The notes below the pieces were generated by a model. It was not told the origin of the DNA. It worked only from the letters and a program-made list of their open reading frames with translations, and ran no database searches. This document shows positions 1 through 8,855 of a stretch of 64,000 nucleotides of DNA, piece by piece. The position numbers and the translations under genes are program-made. Within the stretch, counting starts at the first letter, position 1. Each line of letters opens with the position of its first letter. This DNA is from Sporolactobacillus putidus (lineage in GTDB: Bacteria; Bacillota; Bacilli; Bacillales; Sporolactobacillaceae). The stretch covers positions 310,001-374,000 of the forward strand of contig NZ_BMOK01000002.1 of assembly GCF_014647035.1 (NCBI RefSeq), given 5' to 3'.

Positions 1-147
1 GTGGGCCTCATCCATCATCTGCCAGAAAAGTTCTTCGCTTCTGTCACGATTGTACCAGATTTCTTCGCGGTCAAATCCGCGGTCCTCAATATCTAGATAA
101 CTGATATAAAACTTAAGGGTATTTTCATTAATCCGTTCTATTTTCAT
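1..147 (-). CDS. mecA: Adaptor protein MecA, N-terminal part (cut by window edge)
   Basis: Read on the minus strand, an ATG at 147-145 opens 49 codons that run off the window. The peptide begins MKIERINENTLKFYISY and continues through an EDRGFDREEIWYN segment, which closely matches the N-terminal substrate-binding domain of Bacillus MecA. MecA is the adaptor that delivers ComK, Spx-type and other substrates to the ClpC/ClpP protease. A GGGAGAGA ribosome site lies just upstream of the ATG. In B. subtilis mecA also lies next to spx and the TerC-family gene yjbE, so the context agrees. The C-terminal ClpC-binding domain is outside the window. Confidence 0.93.
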   Translation of the reverse strand, partial: MKIERINENTLKFYISYLDIEDRGFDREEIWYNRDRSEELFWQMMDEAH

Positions 148-482
148 CGCTATCTCTCCCTTCTTCGTCCATGGCATGGGGAGTGACCGTCTATAAATGA
201 GACAACTTGTTACTCGTACTTTTATTGTATGACAAATCATTAGCGAATGAAATAAAAAAAGCATGGTCTTTCCAATATTCCACACTTGCCCACAGTCCGG
301 ATAAGTTTCTATCATCCTACTGACCGGCTCACTTAATTATGCATGCGACGATCAAAAATCCGGTTTTTTGGGTTGGATTTTTTAGCTCGGGCGGCCCGTA
401 CAGATCCAAAATAAAAGCTGCGGAATGATCCGGGACAAGTCCGCATAAGCTGAAACGGAACAGACGAAAGGGGTTTTCTTGT
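148..482. other. Intergenic region between mecA and the TerC gene
   Basis: This stretch separates the divergent mecA (minus) and TerC (plus) genes and must hold both promoters. A TACAAT-like -10 for mecA is visible near 225-230 on the minus strand with only a weak -35. TerC-family genes are often controlled by the yybP-ykoY manganese riboswitch. I looked for its conserved loops and did not find a convincing match. No gene is supported here. Confidence 0.4.
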
Positions 483-1166
483 ATGTCCTTTGATCTCGGC
501 ATCCTGATCTCCATCCTGAAAATTATTATCATTGACATTATCCTCGGAGGCGATAACGCGGTTGTGATTGCGCTCGCATGCCGGAGACTCCCTGAGAGAC
601 AGAGAAACCGGGCTATATTCATTGGAACCGGTCTGGCCGTCATACTCAGGATCGGATTGACGGCCATGGTTGTTTCTCTTCTGAATATCCCCTATCTTCT
701 GCTGGCTGGCGGTGTTTTTCTGATCCTTATTGCCCTCCGTCTGATTACAAACAAGGAAGAGAAGCATGATGTCAAAGCAGGAACGTCTCTTTTTACTGCC
801 GTACGCACGATTGTCTTTGCGGACGTTGTCATGGGCCTGGACAACATGCTCGCGATAGCTGGAGCATCCAAAGGACACATTGGTTTCATTGCCGTCGGGC
901 TGTTCTTCTCAGTTCCGATTATCGTCTGGGGAAGTAAACTGATCCTTATTGCTATGGAGCATCTCCCGCTTCTCATTTATGTAGGCGGAGGTGTACTTGT
1001 TTACACGGCATCGGAAATGATTTTGGGTGAACCTATGCTCCAACCCTTTTTCATGAACTATCAAAAACTGATGTTTTATTTTTCTCCGCTGTTGATCGTC
1101 TCAGTGGTTGCTTTAGGCTGGCTATCCAATCTATTTTCTTCTAACCGGATGACCGGAAAGTCTTAA
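483..1166 (+). CDS. yjbE: TerC-family integral membrane protein (YjbE-like)
   Basis: The 227-residue hydrophobic protein has about seven membrane segments and both acidic TerC signatures: GGDNAVVIALACRRLP near residue 23 and VVMGLDNMLAIAGA near residue 113. Members of this family are implicated in metal export, especially manganese, and in metal loading of secreted enzymes. The substrate here is inferred from the family only. The start is the ATG at 483, preceded by a GAAAGGGG ribosome site. Its place between mecA and spx is the same as yjbE in B. subtilis, which is why that symbol is used. A shared terminator hairpin separates it from the convergent spx. Confidence 0.85.
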   Translation: MSFDLGILISILKIIIIDIILGGDNAVVIALACRRLPERQRNRAIFIGTGLAVILRIGLTAMVVSLLNIPYLLLAGGVFLILIALRLITNKEEKHDVKAGTSLFTAVRTIVFADVVMGLDNMLAIAGASKGHIGFIAVGLFFSVPIIVWGSKLILIAMEHLPLLIYVGGGVLVYTASEMILGEPMLQPFFMNYQKLMFYFSPLLIVSVVALGWLSNLFSSNRMTGKS

Positions 1167-1221
1167 ACATTCAAACTAATTAATAGATTTGCCTGAGCCT
1201 GCTAAAATGGATACTTGCTCT

Positions 1222-1264
1222 TCAAATAAAAAACAGGGTACTCCCTTTTTCCGGGATACCCTGT
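1222..1264 (-). terminator. Rho-independent terminator of spx
   Basis: Inverted repeat ACAGGGTA (1233-1240) and TACCCTGT (1257-1264). On the minus strand the stem is followed by a T run (TTTTTTATTTG), so it ends spx transcription. Confidence 0.85.
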
Positions 1265-1294
1265 CGTTCTTTCGTTACCTGTACAGAACGGATC

Positions 1295-1690
1295 TCAGTT
1301 AACCAGCCGCTGGGCTTCCTGCAATTGAAAAGTACGAACTTTTCTCGGCAGAAAACGGCGTATTTCATCATCATTGTAACCAACCTGAAGACGCTTGTCA
1401 TCGAGCAGAATCGGACGACGAAGCAACCCCGGGTTTTCTCTGATTAATTCAAACAAGTCTTGAATCGACATCGTTTCAAGCTGTATATTCAACTCCTGAA
1501 ATGCCTTTGAACGCGTTGAAATGATTTCGTCTGTTCCATCTTCGGTCATCCGAAGAATATCTTTTATTTCTTCAATAGACAGTGGTTCTGAGAAGATATT
1601 CCGTTCTTTGAAAGGTATGTCATGAGACTTAAGCCAAGCCTTAGCCTTTCTGCATGACGTGCAGCTTGGAGATGTATATAATGTGACCAT
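1295..1690 (-). CDS. spx: Global redox regulator Spx
   Basis: The 131-residue ArsC-like protein starts [17 protein letters not shown], with the redox-switch pair Cys10 and Cys13 (CxxC), and has the family's usual length. Spx binds the alpha subunit of RNA polymerase and reprograms transcription under disulfide stress; ClpXP degrades it. The ATG at 1690 follows a GGAGG-type ribosome site. Neighbours mecA and the TerC gene match the B. subtilis order. The 41-residue basic gene upstream has its own promoter and terminator, so spx is probably a separate transcription unit. Confidence 0.95.
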   Translation of the reverse strand: MVTLYTSPSCTSCRKAKAWLKSHDIPFKERNIFSEPLSIEEIKDILRMTEDGTDEIISTRSKAFQELNIQLETMSIQDLFELIRENPGLLRRPILLDDKRLQVGYNDDEIRRFLPRKVRTFQLQEAQRLVN

Positions 1691-1904
1691 TTTTCACCCT
1701 CCTTTGGATAATAACAACTTCTCATTCTCTGTTGCTTATTTTATTATATAATAATACTTCTAATTTTCATACCCCTTTTTCAGTAAAATAATTTTTCATT
1801 TTTCTTCATTTTAAGACCATATTTTCCTGTTCTCCATTTTCCACCTTTAATTTTCGACAATTTACGGCCGCAATTGAAACGTTTTTTCCTACAGTATTTA
1901 TATA

Positions 1905-1938
1905 GCAAAAAGGAACTTCCCGATCCGAAAGAAGCTCC
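1905..1938 (-). terminator. Terminator of the 41-residue basic protein gene
   Basis: On the minus strand GGAGCTTC pairs with GAAGTTCC (8 bp, one G-U), followed by TTTTTGCT. It lies about 50 nt after the stop codon of the small gene at 1987-2112. Confidence 0.75.
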
Positions 1939-1986
1939 TAAACCTCAAGTATTGTTATTGTGAGAAATGCCTTTCATTTCTATGTG

Positions 1987-2112
1987 TTACGCAGGTAATT
2001 TAAGATTTGCTGTTGGCGCATCCTTGGATTTTGGCTGCAATTGACCCAGCGTTTCCTTGAGCCATCTCCGGATGGAATGTTTACGCCTGCGCCTAACATC
2101 CTTAGGTTTCAC
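1987..2112 (-). CDS. Small, strongly basic protein of unknown function (41 aa)
   Basis: A GTG at 2112-2110 follows a near-perfect AAAGGAGG ribosome site (2122-2129) at 9 nt and opens a 41-codon frame ending in TAA. The product starts VKPKDVRRRRKHSIRRWLK and is rich in Arg and Lys, with a Pro/Ala-containing tail, so it may bind nucleic acid or an acidic partner; that is inference. It has its own promoter (TTGACA, 17 bp, AACAAT at 2172-2200) and its own terminator (1905-1938), which together make it a convincing gene despite its size. I do not recognise the family. It sits directly upstream of spx, but nothing in the sequence shows a functional link. Confidence 0.75.
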   Translation of the reverse strand: MKPKDVRRRRKHSIRRWLKETLGQLQPKSKDAPTANLKLPA

Positions 2113-2171
2113 AGGTTCTCGCCTCCTTTAACCGTGTTAAATTCTCTCGGTCGCCCAACCACACCATTCTA

Positions 2172-2200
2172 ATTGTTTCTTTTTCTCTTCTTATTGTCAA
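2172..2200 (-). promoter_or_regulatory. Promoter of the 41-residue basic protein gene
   Basis: On the minus strand TTGACA (2200-2195), a 17-bp spacer and AACAAT (2177-2172). The -35 is a perfect sigma-A match and the -10 matches at four of six positions. It lies about 60 nt upstream of the GTG start. Confidence 0.65.
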
Positions 2201-2496
2201 CCCCGCCTGCCGCACTTGTCAAGGGTTCCTTAAAGATCTTCTCTCAAAGGCAGTCACATTTTCTCAATAAGCGTCGAATATTGTCGATTGGCTTCTTTCC
2301 ATTTGAAACTGCTTTTCGAATAACTTCTTCTGATTTCGGACATGTTTTGTATCCTTGTTTTCCTCTTTTTTCTCTCAGCATGTCCGATGAGAGGATCCTT
2401 CCTATATAATGTACGTAACGCAGCGAAAAAGTATGCAGCTTTTTGCTTGTCATGATTGCAAAAGTGAAAATTTTATTTGAGAGGATGACTTCGCGA
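2201..2496. other. Intergenic region, no supported gene
   Basis: Two overlapping open frames exist here, one per strand, but neither has a ribosome site at proper distance or recognisable protein character. A short inverted repeat at about 2421-2446 (AGCGAAAAAG / CTTTTTGCT) lies just before the small membrane protein gene; its role is unclear. Confidence 0.4.
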
Positions 2497-2655
2497 ATGA
2501 TGCGCCGACTAACTATGTTTGCTGCAGGCGTTCTTACCGGAGCGATTATTTTGCGGTACTATTTTCATCTGTTCAGCGATTTGCTGATTGACATCCTTCT
2601 TGTCCTAACCATTTTGCTCTACTTGATCCATATAGCCGGCAAATACCGAAATTGA
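2497..2655 (+). CDS. Small membrane protein of unknown function (52 aa)
   Basis: The frame from ATG 2497 (or the adjacent ATG 2500) encodes about 52 residues: a short basic start (MMRRLTM) and then hydrophobic segments, with a basic tail. One or two membrane helices are predicted by eye. GAGAGG at about 2479-2484 lies some 12 nt before the ATG and is a better ribosome site than anything preceding the longer upstream frame. A strong bidirectional terminator follows directly. I do not recognise a family. Confidence 0.55.
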   Translation: MMRRLTMFAAGVLTGAIILRYYFHLFSDLLIDILLVLTILLYLIHIAGKYRN

Positions 2656-2703
2656 AAAGAACAGGCCAATAGAGAATTTCGTCCATTGGCCTGTTCTTTT
2701 TCG
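2655..2703. terminator. Bidirectional terminator between small membrane gene and oppF
   Basis: A long perfect stem, AAAAGAACAGGCCAAT (2655-2670) pairing with ATTGGCCTGTTCTTTT (2685-2700), with T runs on both strands. It serves the plus-strand small gene and the minus-strand opp operon. Confidence 0.9.
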
Positions 2704-2739
2704 TTAACATCTGTATGCCCTGCTATTTTCTCATTTCAT

Positions 2740-3726
2740 TTATTTTTTTAATCCATCATCATGAAGATGGCAGGATACCCAATGCCCTTTTCCCGCTTCA
2801 TGCCACTTCGGCCTGGCTTTGGCGCAGATTTCCATGGCGAAAGGGCATCGCGTCCGGAATCGGCAGCCGCTCGGAGGATCAACCGGACTCGGCACATCCC
2901 CTTGAAGAATGATTCGTTCGCGGGTACGTTCAACTTTCGGATCAGCCACAGGGATTGCCGACAGCAACGCCTGTGTATAGGGATGAAGCGGATGATCATA
3001 AAGCTCATCGCTTGGTGCGAGTTCCGCCATATTGCCCAGGTACATGACGCCCACGCGGTCGCTGATATGCTTGACCATCGAAAGATCATGGGCGATGAAC
3101 AAGAAGGTCAGACCTTGTTGTTCCTGTAACTCCTGAAGAAGGTTGACGACCTGTGCCTGAATCGATACGTCAAGCGCTGAGATCGGTTCATCAGCGATGA
3201 TAAAATCCGGATCAACGGCGAGTGCCCTGGCAATACCAATTCTTTGCCTTTGTCCGCCGCTGAATTCATGAGGATACCGATTGGCATGTTCGCGGTTGAG
3301 TCCGACTGTCTCCAGCAAATGATAGACACGATCCATTCTTTCCTTATCCGATTTGACAAGATGATGAATATCGAGCCCCTCTGCGATAATATCCTTAACC
3401 ATCATCCTCGGATTCAAAGATGCGTATGGATCCTGGAAAATCATCTGCATACGCCTGCTCAGATTTTTCTTCGCTTTAGTGGAAAGTTTACCGCCGATTT
3501 CTTCGCCGTCAAAAAGAACTTCCCCTTCTGTCGGTTCATACAGACGGATGATCGTTCGTCCTGTCGTTGACTTCCCGCAGCCTGATTCCCCTACAAGGCC
3601 GAATGTCTCGCCTTTATATACATCGAACGTCACGTCGTCGACTGCTTTCAGTGTGTCTTTTCTGGAGACCTTGAAATATTTTTTCAGATTTTTAACCTGA
3701 AGAAGCTTTTCTCTTGATTCATCCAT
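2740..3726 (-). CDS. oppF: Oligopeptide ABC transporter ATP-binding protein OppF
   Basis: The 328-residue ABC ATPase has Walker [10 protein letters not shown] near residue 46, signature FSGGQRQR, Walker B FIIADEP, the H-loop AHDLSMVKH, and the Opp/Dpp C-terminal extension with a [10 protein letters not shown] cysteine segment. OppF powers oligopeptide uptake as a heterodimer with OppD on the inner face of the OppBC channel. It starts 3 nt after the oppD stop codon and is the last gene of the oppABCDF operon. The downstream terminator at 2655-2703 ends the unit. In Bacillus the Opp system also imports signalling peptides that feed competence and sporulation. Confidence 0.93.
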   Translation of the reverse strand: MDESREKLLQVKNLKKYFKVSRKDTLKAVDDVTFDVYKGETFGLVGESGCGKSTTGRTIIRLYEPTEGEVLFDGEEIGGKLSTKAKKNLSRRMQMIFQDPYASLNPRMMVKDIIAEGLDIHHLVKSDKERMDRVYHLLETVGLNREHANRYPHEFSGGQRQRIGIARALAVDPDFIIADEPISALDVSIQAQVVNLLQELQEQQGLTFLFIAHDLSMVKHISDRVGVMYLGNMAELAPSDELYDHPLHPYTQALLSAIPVADPKVERTRERIILQGDVPSPVDPPSGCRFRTRCPFAMEICAKARPKWHEAGKGHWVSCHLHDDGLKK

Positions 3727-3729
3727 GTG

Positions 3730-4746
3730 TTATTCTCCCCCTACACCTATCGTTGCCGGCGGATCGACTTTCGGCGCCCGTTCATCAAGCAGCCAGCAGG
3801 CTGTTTTCTGCGTTGCCGACAGCTTCGTGTAATCCGGCATGTGATCCACACATACCTTCATCGCATGAGGACATCTCGGAGCAAACGGGCATCCTTTCGG
3901 TGGATCGCTTAAATCGGGTGGAGTCCCTGGGATGGCCAGCAGTTTGTCTGTCTTCGCATGCAGCTTAGGCATCGAGGAAAGCAGCCCCCAAGTATACGGA
4001 TGTTTCGGATTATAAAAGATTTCTTCAAGCGTTCCGGTTTCAACGATCTTTCCTCCGTACATGACGGCTACGCGCTGCGCGAGGTTGGCAACAACCCCCA
4101 GATCATGAGTGATCAGAATAATCGCCGTACCGGTCTTTTTCTGAATGTCGCGCATCAGGTCAAGAATCTGGGCCTGAATCGTGACATCCAGCGCGGTTGT
4201 CGGTTCGTCGGCAATCAGAATTTTCGGATTGCAGGCCAGTGCGATCGCAATCACCACACGCTGCCTCATACCGCCGGAAAACTGATGGGGATATTCATCC
4301 AAACGTTTGTCCGGGTTCGGGATGCCGACCAGTTTCAGAAGTTCCGCTGCTTTGGTTTTCGCCTCGTTCTTTGAGAGATTCTGATGCTTGATCAGGCCCT
4401 CCATAATCTGCTTTCCAATCTTCATGGTCGGATTCAGGGCGGTCATCGGATCCTGAAAAATCATGGAAATGTCTTTTCCCCTGATTTTCTGCATTTGTTT
4501 CTGGCTATATTTAACGAGGTCGCTTCCGTCAAAAAATATTTCCCCCGATGTAATCTTTCCCGGAGGATTCGGAATCAGTCCCATGATCGCTTTGGATGTC
4601 ACGGATTTTCCCGAACCCGATTCACCGACAATGGCCAGTGTCTCTCCCACATTAAGCTCAAAGCTGACCCCACGAACAGCCTGAACATGAGCACCAAAAA
4701 TGTCAAATTGAACATTTAAATTTTTAATTTCGAGTAAATTACCCAT
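3730..4746 (-). CDS. oppD: Oligopeptide ABC transporter ATP-binding protein OppD
   Basis: The 338-residue ATPase carries Walker A GESGSGKSV near residue 41, signature FSGGMRQRV, Walker B ILIADEP, H-loop THDLGVVA, and the C-terminal oligopeptide transporter domain with a CPFAPRCPHAM cysteine cluster. It pairs with OppF. The start ATG at 4746 follows an AGGAGGTGAG ribosome site. It is separated from oppC by 15 nt and from oppF by 3 nt, so the genes are co-transcribed. Confidence 0.93.
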   Translation of the reverse strand: MGNLLEIKNLNVQFDIFGAHVQAVRGVSFELNVGETLAIVGESGSGKSVTSKAIMGLIPNPPGKITSGEIFFDGSDLVKYSQKQMQKIRGKDISMIFQDPMTALNPTMKIGKQIMEGLIKHQNLSKNEAKTKAAELLKLVGIPNPDKRLDEYPHQFSGGMRQRVVIAIALACNPKILIADEPTTALDVTIQAQILDLMRDIQKKTGTAIILITHDLGVVANLAQRVAVMYGGKIVETGTLEEIFYNPKHPYTWGLLSSMPKLHAKTDKLLAIPGTPPDLSDPPKGCPFAPRCPHAMKVCVDHMPDYTKLSATQKTACWLLDERAPKVDPPATIGVGGE

Positions 4747-4761
4747 TTTCTCACCTCCTGA

Positions 4762-5769
4762 TTAACGCCGTAATTTTGGATCAAACGCGTCTCGTAATCC
4801 GTCGCCAAGAATATTGAAGCAGATCAGCAGAAGACTGATCACCAGTCCGGGATACAATGTCTGATAAGGATGAAGTTGCAGAACCGTGTAAGCGCTGCTC
4901 AGCAGGGAACCGAGCGAAGCCTGCGGATCACGGATTCCGAGCCCGATGAAACTGAGAAATGCCTCAAAGAAAATGGCGTTTGGTACTGAAAACATCGTAT
5001 TGACGATAATCATACCCAGTGAATTGGGGATCAGGTGGCGGAAGATTATTCGGCCATTGCCGGCGCCGAGCGTTCTTGAAGCAAGCACAAACTCCTGATT
5101 TTTGAACTTAAGCATCTCCCCTCGGACAATACGCGACATCGCAATCCAGTTGGTCGCCAGAATTGCGATCGTGATGGTCAGCAATCCGGGCTGAAGGATT
5201 AAGATGAGCAAAATGACCCAAACAAGATACGGTATGCCTGAGATGATTTCTACAATACGCTGCATGACGTTGTCAATCGCGCCGCCGAAATATCCGGAAA
5301 TTCCTCCATAAACCACACCAATGAACATGTCGGCAAGTGCGGCAATCAGGGCGATAAGCAAAGAAATTCGCGTACCGTCCCACGTTCTTGTCCATTGATC
5401 TCTTCCGAGCGTGTCCGTCCCAAACCAAAAGTCCTGCTTTACCCCACGTTCCTGATACATGTCAACCCCATTTTCCTTTCCGTTAAGAAACGGCAGCCAG
5501 GACAATGCGGTTACCTTCGGGGGCAGATTGGAGCGTATCAGACTCTGGTCATCAGCGCTGTACTTGCTCGTCATCGGCCCAATGATAGACATCCCGATGA
5601 TGATGATTAGAATAACAAGTGATATCATGGCACCTTTATTCCGGAATAAACGGCGAAATGCGTCCTTCCAGGCGCTGACCACTTCACTGGAAAGCTTCTC
5701 GCTTGCCGCATGACTGATATCGGCGGGTGTAAACAATTCTTTTGTCAGTTCTTCATTTGACATCGCCAT
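4762..5769 (-). CDS. oppC: Oligopeptide ABC transporter permease OppC
   Basis: The 335-residue membrane protein has a cytoplasmic N-terminal tail, a first helix near residue 50, a large extracytoplasmic loop with a GTDTLGRDQWTRT segment typical of OppC/DppC, and a BPD_transp_1 core. The EAA-type loop reads SRTLGAGNGRIIFRHLIPN. It forms the channel with OppB. Its ATG overlaps the oppB stop by one base (TGATG), indicating translational coupling. Confidence 0.92.
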   Translation of the reverse strand: MAMSNEELTKELFTPADISHAASEKLSSEVVSAWKDAFRRLFRNKGAMISLVILIIIIGMSIIGPMTSKYSADDQSLIRSNLPPKVTALSWLPFLNGKENGVDMYQERGVKQDFWFGTDTLGRDQWTRTWDGTRISLLIALIAALADMFIGVVYGGISGYFGGAIDNVMQRIVEIISGIPYLVWVILLILILQPGLLTITIAILATNWIAMSRIVRGEMLKFKNQEFVLASRTLGAGNGRIIFRHLIPNSLGMIIVNTMFSVPNAIFFEAFLSFIGLGIRDPQASLGSLLSSAYTVLQLHPYQTLYPGLVISLLLICFNILGDGLRDAFDPKLRR

Positions 5770-6701
5770 CAGGATTGCCCTCCTTCTGACAAACGGATTC
5801 TCGGATCAATAATTCCATAAAGTATATCGACAATGAGCATGGTGATAATAAAGAGAGCAGCGTACAGCTCCGTCGTTCCCATGATCATCGGATAATCATT
5901 GGTCACAACAGAATCCACGAACTGGGCACCAATTCCCGGTATGCCGAAAATTTCCTCAACAACGAGCGACCCCGTAATAATCATGGCTGTCAGAGGGCCA
6001 AGAATTGTTATAACAGGTATGAGCGCATTACGCACGGCATGCTTAAAGACAACGGCAGAAGTGGACAATCCCTTTGCCTCTGCCGTCACAATATAGTCCT
6101 GACTCATGACCTCAACCATTTCCGATCGCATGAATCTTGCTACTAGAGCAAGTACATAAACCGCGAGTGAAATTACCGGCAGAACATGCGAAGCAAAACC
6201 GCTCCATCCGGCAACCGGAAACCAGCGCACCTGAACGCCAAACAGATACTGCAATATTCCTGCAAAAATAAATGATGGAATGGAGATTCCGAAAATTGAA
6301 ACGGCCATTGTTCCCCAGTCGAGTGCTTTGCCGCGATGCAGGCCCGCGACAATACCGAGAAGAATACCTAATAATGTCCCAACAATAATCGCTTCAAATC
6401 CAAGATCGAGCGAGACGGGGAATTTAGCCATAAGGAGCTGTGAAACCGGCTGCATGCCGAATTGAAAAGACCCGCCCATATCTCCATGGATAAAATTCCA
6501 CATGTATTTCACATATTGAACGGGAATCGGCTGATCCAGCCCGTAAAAGTGTTTCAACTGGTTAAGCTGAACGGGAGAAAGTCGATTGGCGTTTTTGAAC
6601 GGAGTTCCAGGCAGCAATTTCATCGACAGAAAGGTCAGCGTAATGACCACATACAAAGTGGCGAACATGTATCCGATCCGTTTCAAGACATATCGTCCCA
6701 T
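5769..6701 (-). CDS. oppB: Oligopeptide ABC transporter permease OppB
   Basis: The 310-residue permease begins MGRYVLKRIGYMFATLYVV and has six predicted helices, with the cytoplasmic EAA loop AEAKGLSTSAVVFKHAVRN. It is the partner of OppC. A good AGGAGGAAA ribosome site precedes ATG 6701. It is separated from oppA by about 190 nt that contain a strong hairpin terminator, so oppBCDF are probably transcribed by read-through at a lower level than oppA. Confidence 0.92.
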   Translation of the reverse strand: MGRYVLKRIGYMFATLYVVITLTFLSMKLLPGTPFKNANRLSPVQLNQLKHFYGLDQPIPVQYVKYMWNFIHGDMGGSFQFGMQPVSQLLMAKFPVSLDLGFEAIIVGTLLGILLGIVAGLHRGKALDWGTMAVSIFGISIPSFIFAGILQYLFGVQVRWFPVAGWSGFASHVLPVISLAVYVLALVARFMRSEMVEVMSQDYIVTAEAKGLSTSAVVFKHAVRNALIPVITILGPLTAMIITGSLVVEEIFGIPGIGAQFVDSVVTNDYPMIMGTTELYAALFIITMLIVDILYGIIDPRIRLSEGGQS

Positions 6702-6811
6702 TGGTCCATTTCCTCCTGTTTTTTGATATATCTATGCTTTGTTCCAGAATAGTCGGTACAACAATTATTCATAAATCATATAATTTTCTACATAAACAGA
6801 TTTTAATTGAA

Positions 6812-6846
6812 AAGAGAGTATATGCCGGAACCGACATATACTCTCC
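6812..6846 (-). terminator. Hairpin terminator between oppA and oppB
   Basis: On the minus strand GAGAGTATATGTCGG pairs with CCGGCATATACTCTC, followed by TTTTCAATT. It sits after the oppA stop codon and inside the operon, so it is expected to give excess oppA transcript over oppBCDF, as is common for binding-protein genes. Confidence 0.85.
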
Positions 6847-6892
6847 TCCCACAAAAATTTTACTGACATTTTGAGAGTTGCACATACTCACC

Positions 6893-8578
6893 TTAATGTT
6901 GGAGTATATAAGCTTGTGAAAAATCATATTGAGGGCCGTAAGAAGGCAGTTCCAACCCTTTTACATATGGCTTCTGTGCCCAGGCAGTACCTTCTTGGTA
7001 AACCGGAACGATCGGATAGTCGGCCATCATGACTTTTTCTGCTTTAAGCATATCGTTCCAGCGTTTCTGCGGCTGACCGGTTTCAGCCTTGGCGGCAGTA
7101 ATCAGATCATCAAACGTCTTGTTTGACCATCCGGTCGTGTTTTGCGGATTGCCGGTCGTCCACATATCGAGATAAGTCATCGGATCCTGATAATCAGGGA
7201 ACCAGCCGCTGAATGCAAGATCAAATTTAAACGACTGATTCAGCTGCAGGTAGTTCGACCATGGCTGCTGGTTGATTGTCACCGTAACACCCGGCAGATT
7301 CTTTTCAATCTGGTTTGCAAGGTATTGATCCCATTGCTTGTATTGAGCGGTATCCGGGCTCAGGAAGTTCAGGTTCAAAGTCTTGATGCCCAGTTCCTGT
7401 TTCGCTTTGTTCCAATACGTTTTTGCGTTGGAAGCATTGCCCGCAGGGAACCCGTCGACCGGATTGCCTCCGCGGAAATCTTTGCCGTCGGGACCCTTTG
7501 TAAAGCCCTTAGGAACAACAAAGTTCGATCCAATTGATCCGTTGTTAAAGAGAACCTTCACAAAGCTGTTGCGGTCGATAGCCGCATTAAGTGCCTTACG
7601 CAGATTCAGGTTCGCCAGGTTTTTGTTTGTCTTCTGATTGATGTAGAGGAAGAACGTTCCTGAAGTCAGGTTGTTTTTGAGATCGCTCGGATTGCTTTGT
7701 TTCATTGAAGTGACATAGTCGCCTGTCAGAGTGAAGGCCGTATCGATCTTACCCGTTTTGTACAGGTTAACTTCAGTTCCAATGTCTTTCTGAACCTGGA
7801 AATTAACCGTTTGAAGTTTGATTGACTTTGCGTTCCAGTAATCCGGATTTTTCTTATAGGTCCAGCCTACACCTTTATTCCAGGATGTCAGTTTAAAAGG
7901 TCCGTTGTAGAGAAGATTTTGAGGTCCTGCTGCATAGTTCTTGCCCTGTGCTTTAACAAAATCTTCGCGCTGAGGTAGGAACTGCGCCTGGGATAGAATG
8001 CTGTAGAAGAACGAAGGCATCGGTTCATCCAGCGTTACTTGAAGCGTTTTGCTGTCAAGCGCCTTGACACCCAATTGTTGGAACTTGCCATACATTGCTT
8101 TGTTTGTCGGATCTTCGATAGCTGCCGCATTTTTGATACCTGTCGAAGCAAACAAATAATTATATTGCGGTTTTGCAGCCGGATCGTTCTGATGCTGCCA
8201 GCCGTAAACAAAGTCCTGTGCCGTTACCGGCTTGCCGTCGGACCATTTAGAGTCGCGGAGCGTGAACGTAATCGTCTTTTTGTCTGCACTGACTTTCGGT
8301 GAGCCCGCCGCAAGATCCCACTCATACTTGTCGTTGTGCATTCTTGTCAGTCCGGACATCATCTCATCGATTGCGTTGGTTGATGTGGTATCCGTAGCCT
8401 GAGTCGGATCAAGCGTCGGAATATCCTGACTGATGGCTAAATTCAACACTTGATTTTTGGCCAGCGTATTGCTGCTGCCACTGCTGCCGCTGCTGCTTGA
8501 GCTTCCGCAAGCGGAAAGCACAAGGCTTAGTGCCAAAACAAATGATAGCACTAACGACCATTTTGCCTTACTCCTCAT
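6893..8578 (-). CDS. oppA: Oligopeptide-binding lipoprotein OppA
   Basis: The 561-residue protein has a lipoprotein signal peptide with lipobox LSAC and Cys24 as the lipid-anchored residue, followed by a serine-rich linker. The mature part is an SBP_bac_5 peptide-binding protein, with PTLDPTQATDTTS and a WSDGKPVTAQDFVYGW segment typical of OppA/DppA. It captures peptides outside the membrane for OppBCDF. The start ATG at 8578 is the only one compatible with the signal peptide. A likely promoter lies at 8664-8691, and the hairpin at 6812-6846 partly separates it from oppB. Confidence 0.93.
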   Translation of the reverse strand: MRSKAKWSLVLSFVLALSLVLSACGSSSSSGSSGSSNTLAKNQVLNLAISQDIPTLDPTQATDTTSTNAIDEMMSGLTRMHNDKYEWDLAAGSPKVSADKKTITFTLRDSKWSDGKPVTAQDFVYGWQHQNDPAAKPQYNYLFASTGIKNAAAIEDPTNKAMYGKFQQLGVKALDSKTLQVTLDEPMPSFFYSILSQAQFLPQREDFVKAQGKNYAAGPQNLLYNGPFKLTSWNKGVGWTYKKNPDYWNAKSIKLQTVNFQVQKDIGTEVNLYKTGKIDTAFTLTGDYVTSMKQSNPSDLKNNLTSGTFFLYINQKTNKNLANLNLRKALNAAIDRNSFVKVLFNNGSIGSNFVVPKGFTKGPDGKDFRGGNPVDGFPAGNASNAKTYWNKAKQELGIKTLNLNFLSPDTAQYKQWDQYLANQIEKNLPGVTVTINQQPWSNYLQLNQSFKFDLAFSGWFPDYQDPMTYLDMWTTGNPQNTTGWSNKTFDDLITAAKAETGQPQKRWNDMLKAEKVMMADYPIVPVYQEGTAWAQKPYVKGLELPSYGPQYDFSQAYILQH

Positions 8579-8663
8579 AAAGCAATGACCTCCCCATAAA
8601 TATTATCTTTTTTTTGGAAAATTCTTCGGTCTCCTTAGAAGACGGAATTAACCTACATGGGCT

Positions 8664-8691
8664 ATTATACAAGTTATTCTCACAATGTGCA
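8664..8691 (-). promoter_or_regulatory. oppA: Likely sigma-A promoter of opp
   Basis: On the minus strand TGCACA (8691-8686), a 16-bp spacer, and a perfect TATAAT (8669-8664), about 85 nt upstream of the oppA ATG. Confidence 0.55.
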
Positions 8692-8855
8692 TTCTTTTTT
8701 TGTGTGTAAAGCTCAGCTCGTGTCGATTGCTTGCTATATTTCTTGTAAATAAGCTATTTTCCCGTGAAAAAATTTTTTCGTATATGTCATAATTTCTTAC
8801 ACTTCCGGTTGCCGGATCAACAGTGCTCCGTTATGATAATCTGGAGGTGTTTCTT

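Noticed and set aside
148-482. yybP-ykoY manganese riboswitch upstream of the TerC gene
   Set aside because: A GGGGAG-like string occurs near 178, but the paired second loop and P1 stem are not found, and it lies closer to mecA than to the TerC gene.
333-976. Minus-strand frames opposite the TerC gene
   Set aside because: They are shadows of the TerC coding sequence, with no start signals and no protein-like composition.
2244-2453. 69-codon minus-strand frame with a Lys/Arg-rich end
   Set aside because: No ribosome site at usable distance from any start codon, and it overlaps a plus-strand frame of equal quality. Possible but unsupported.
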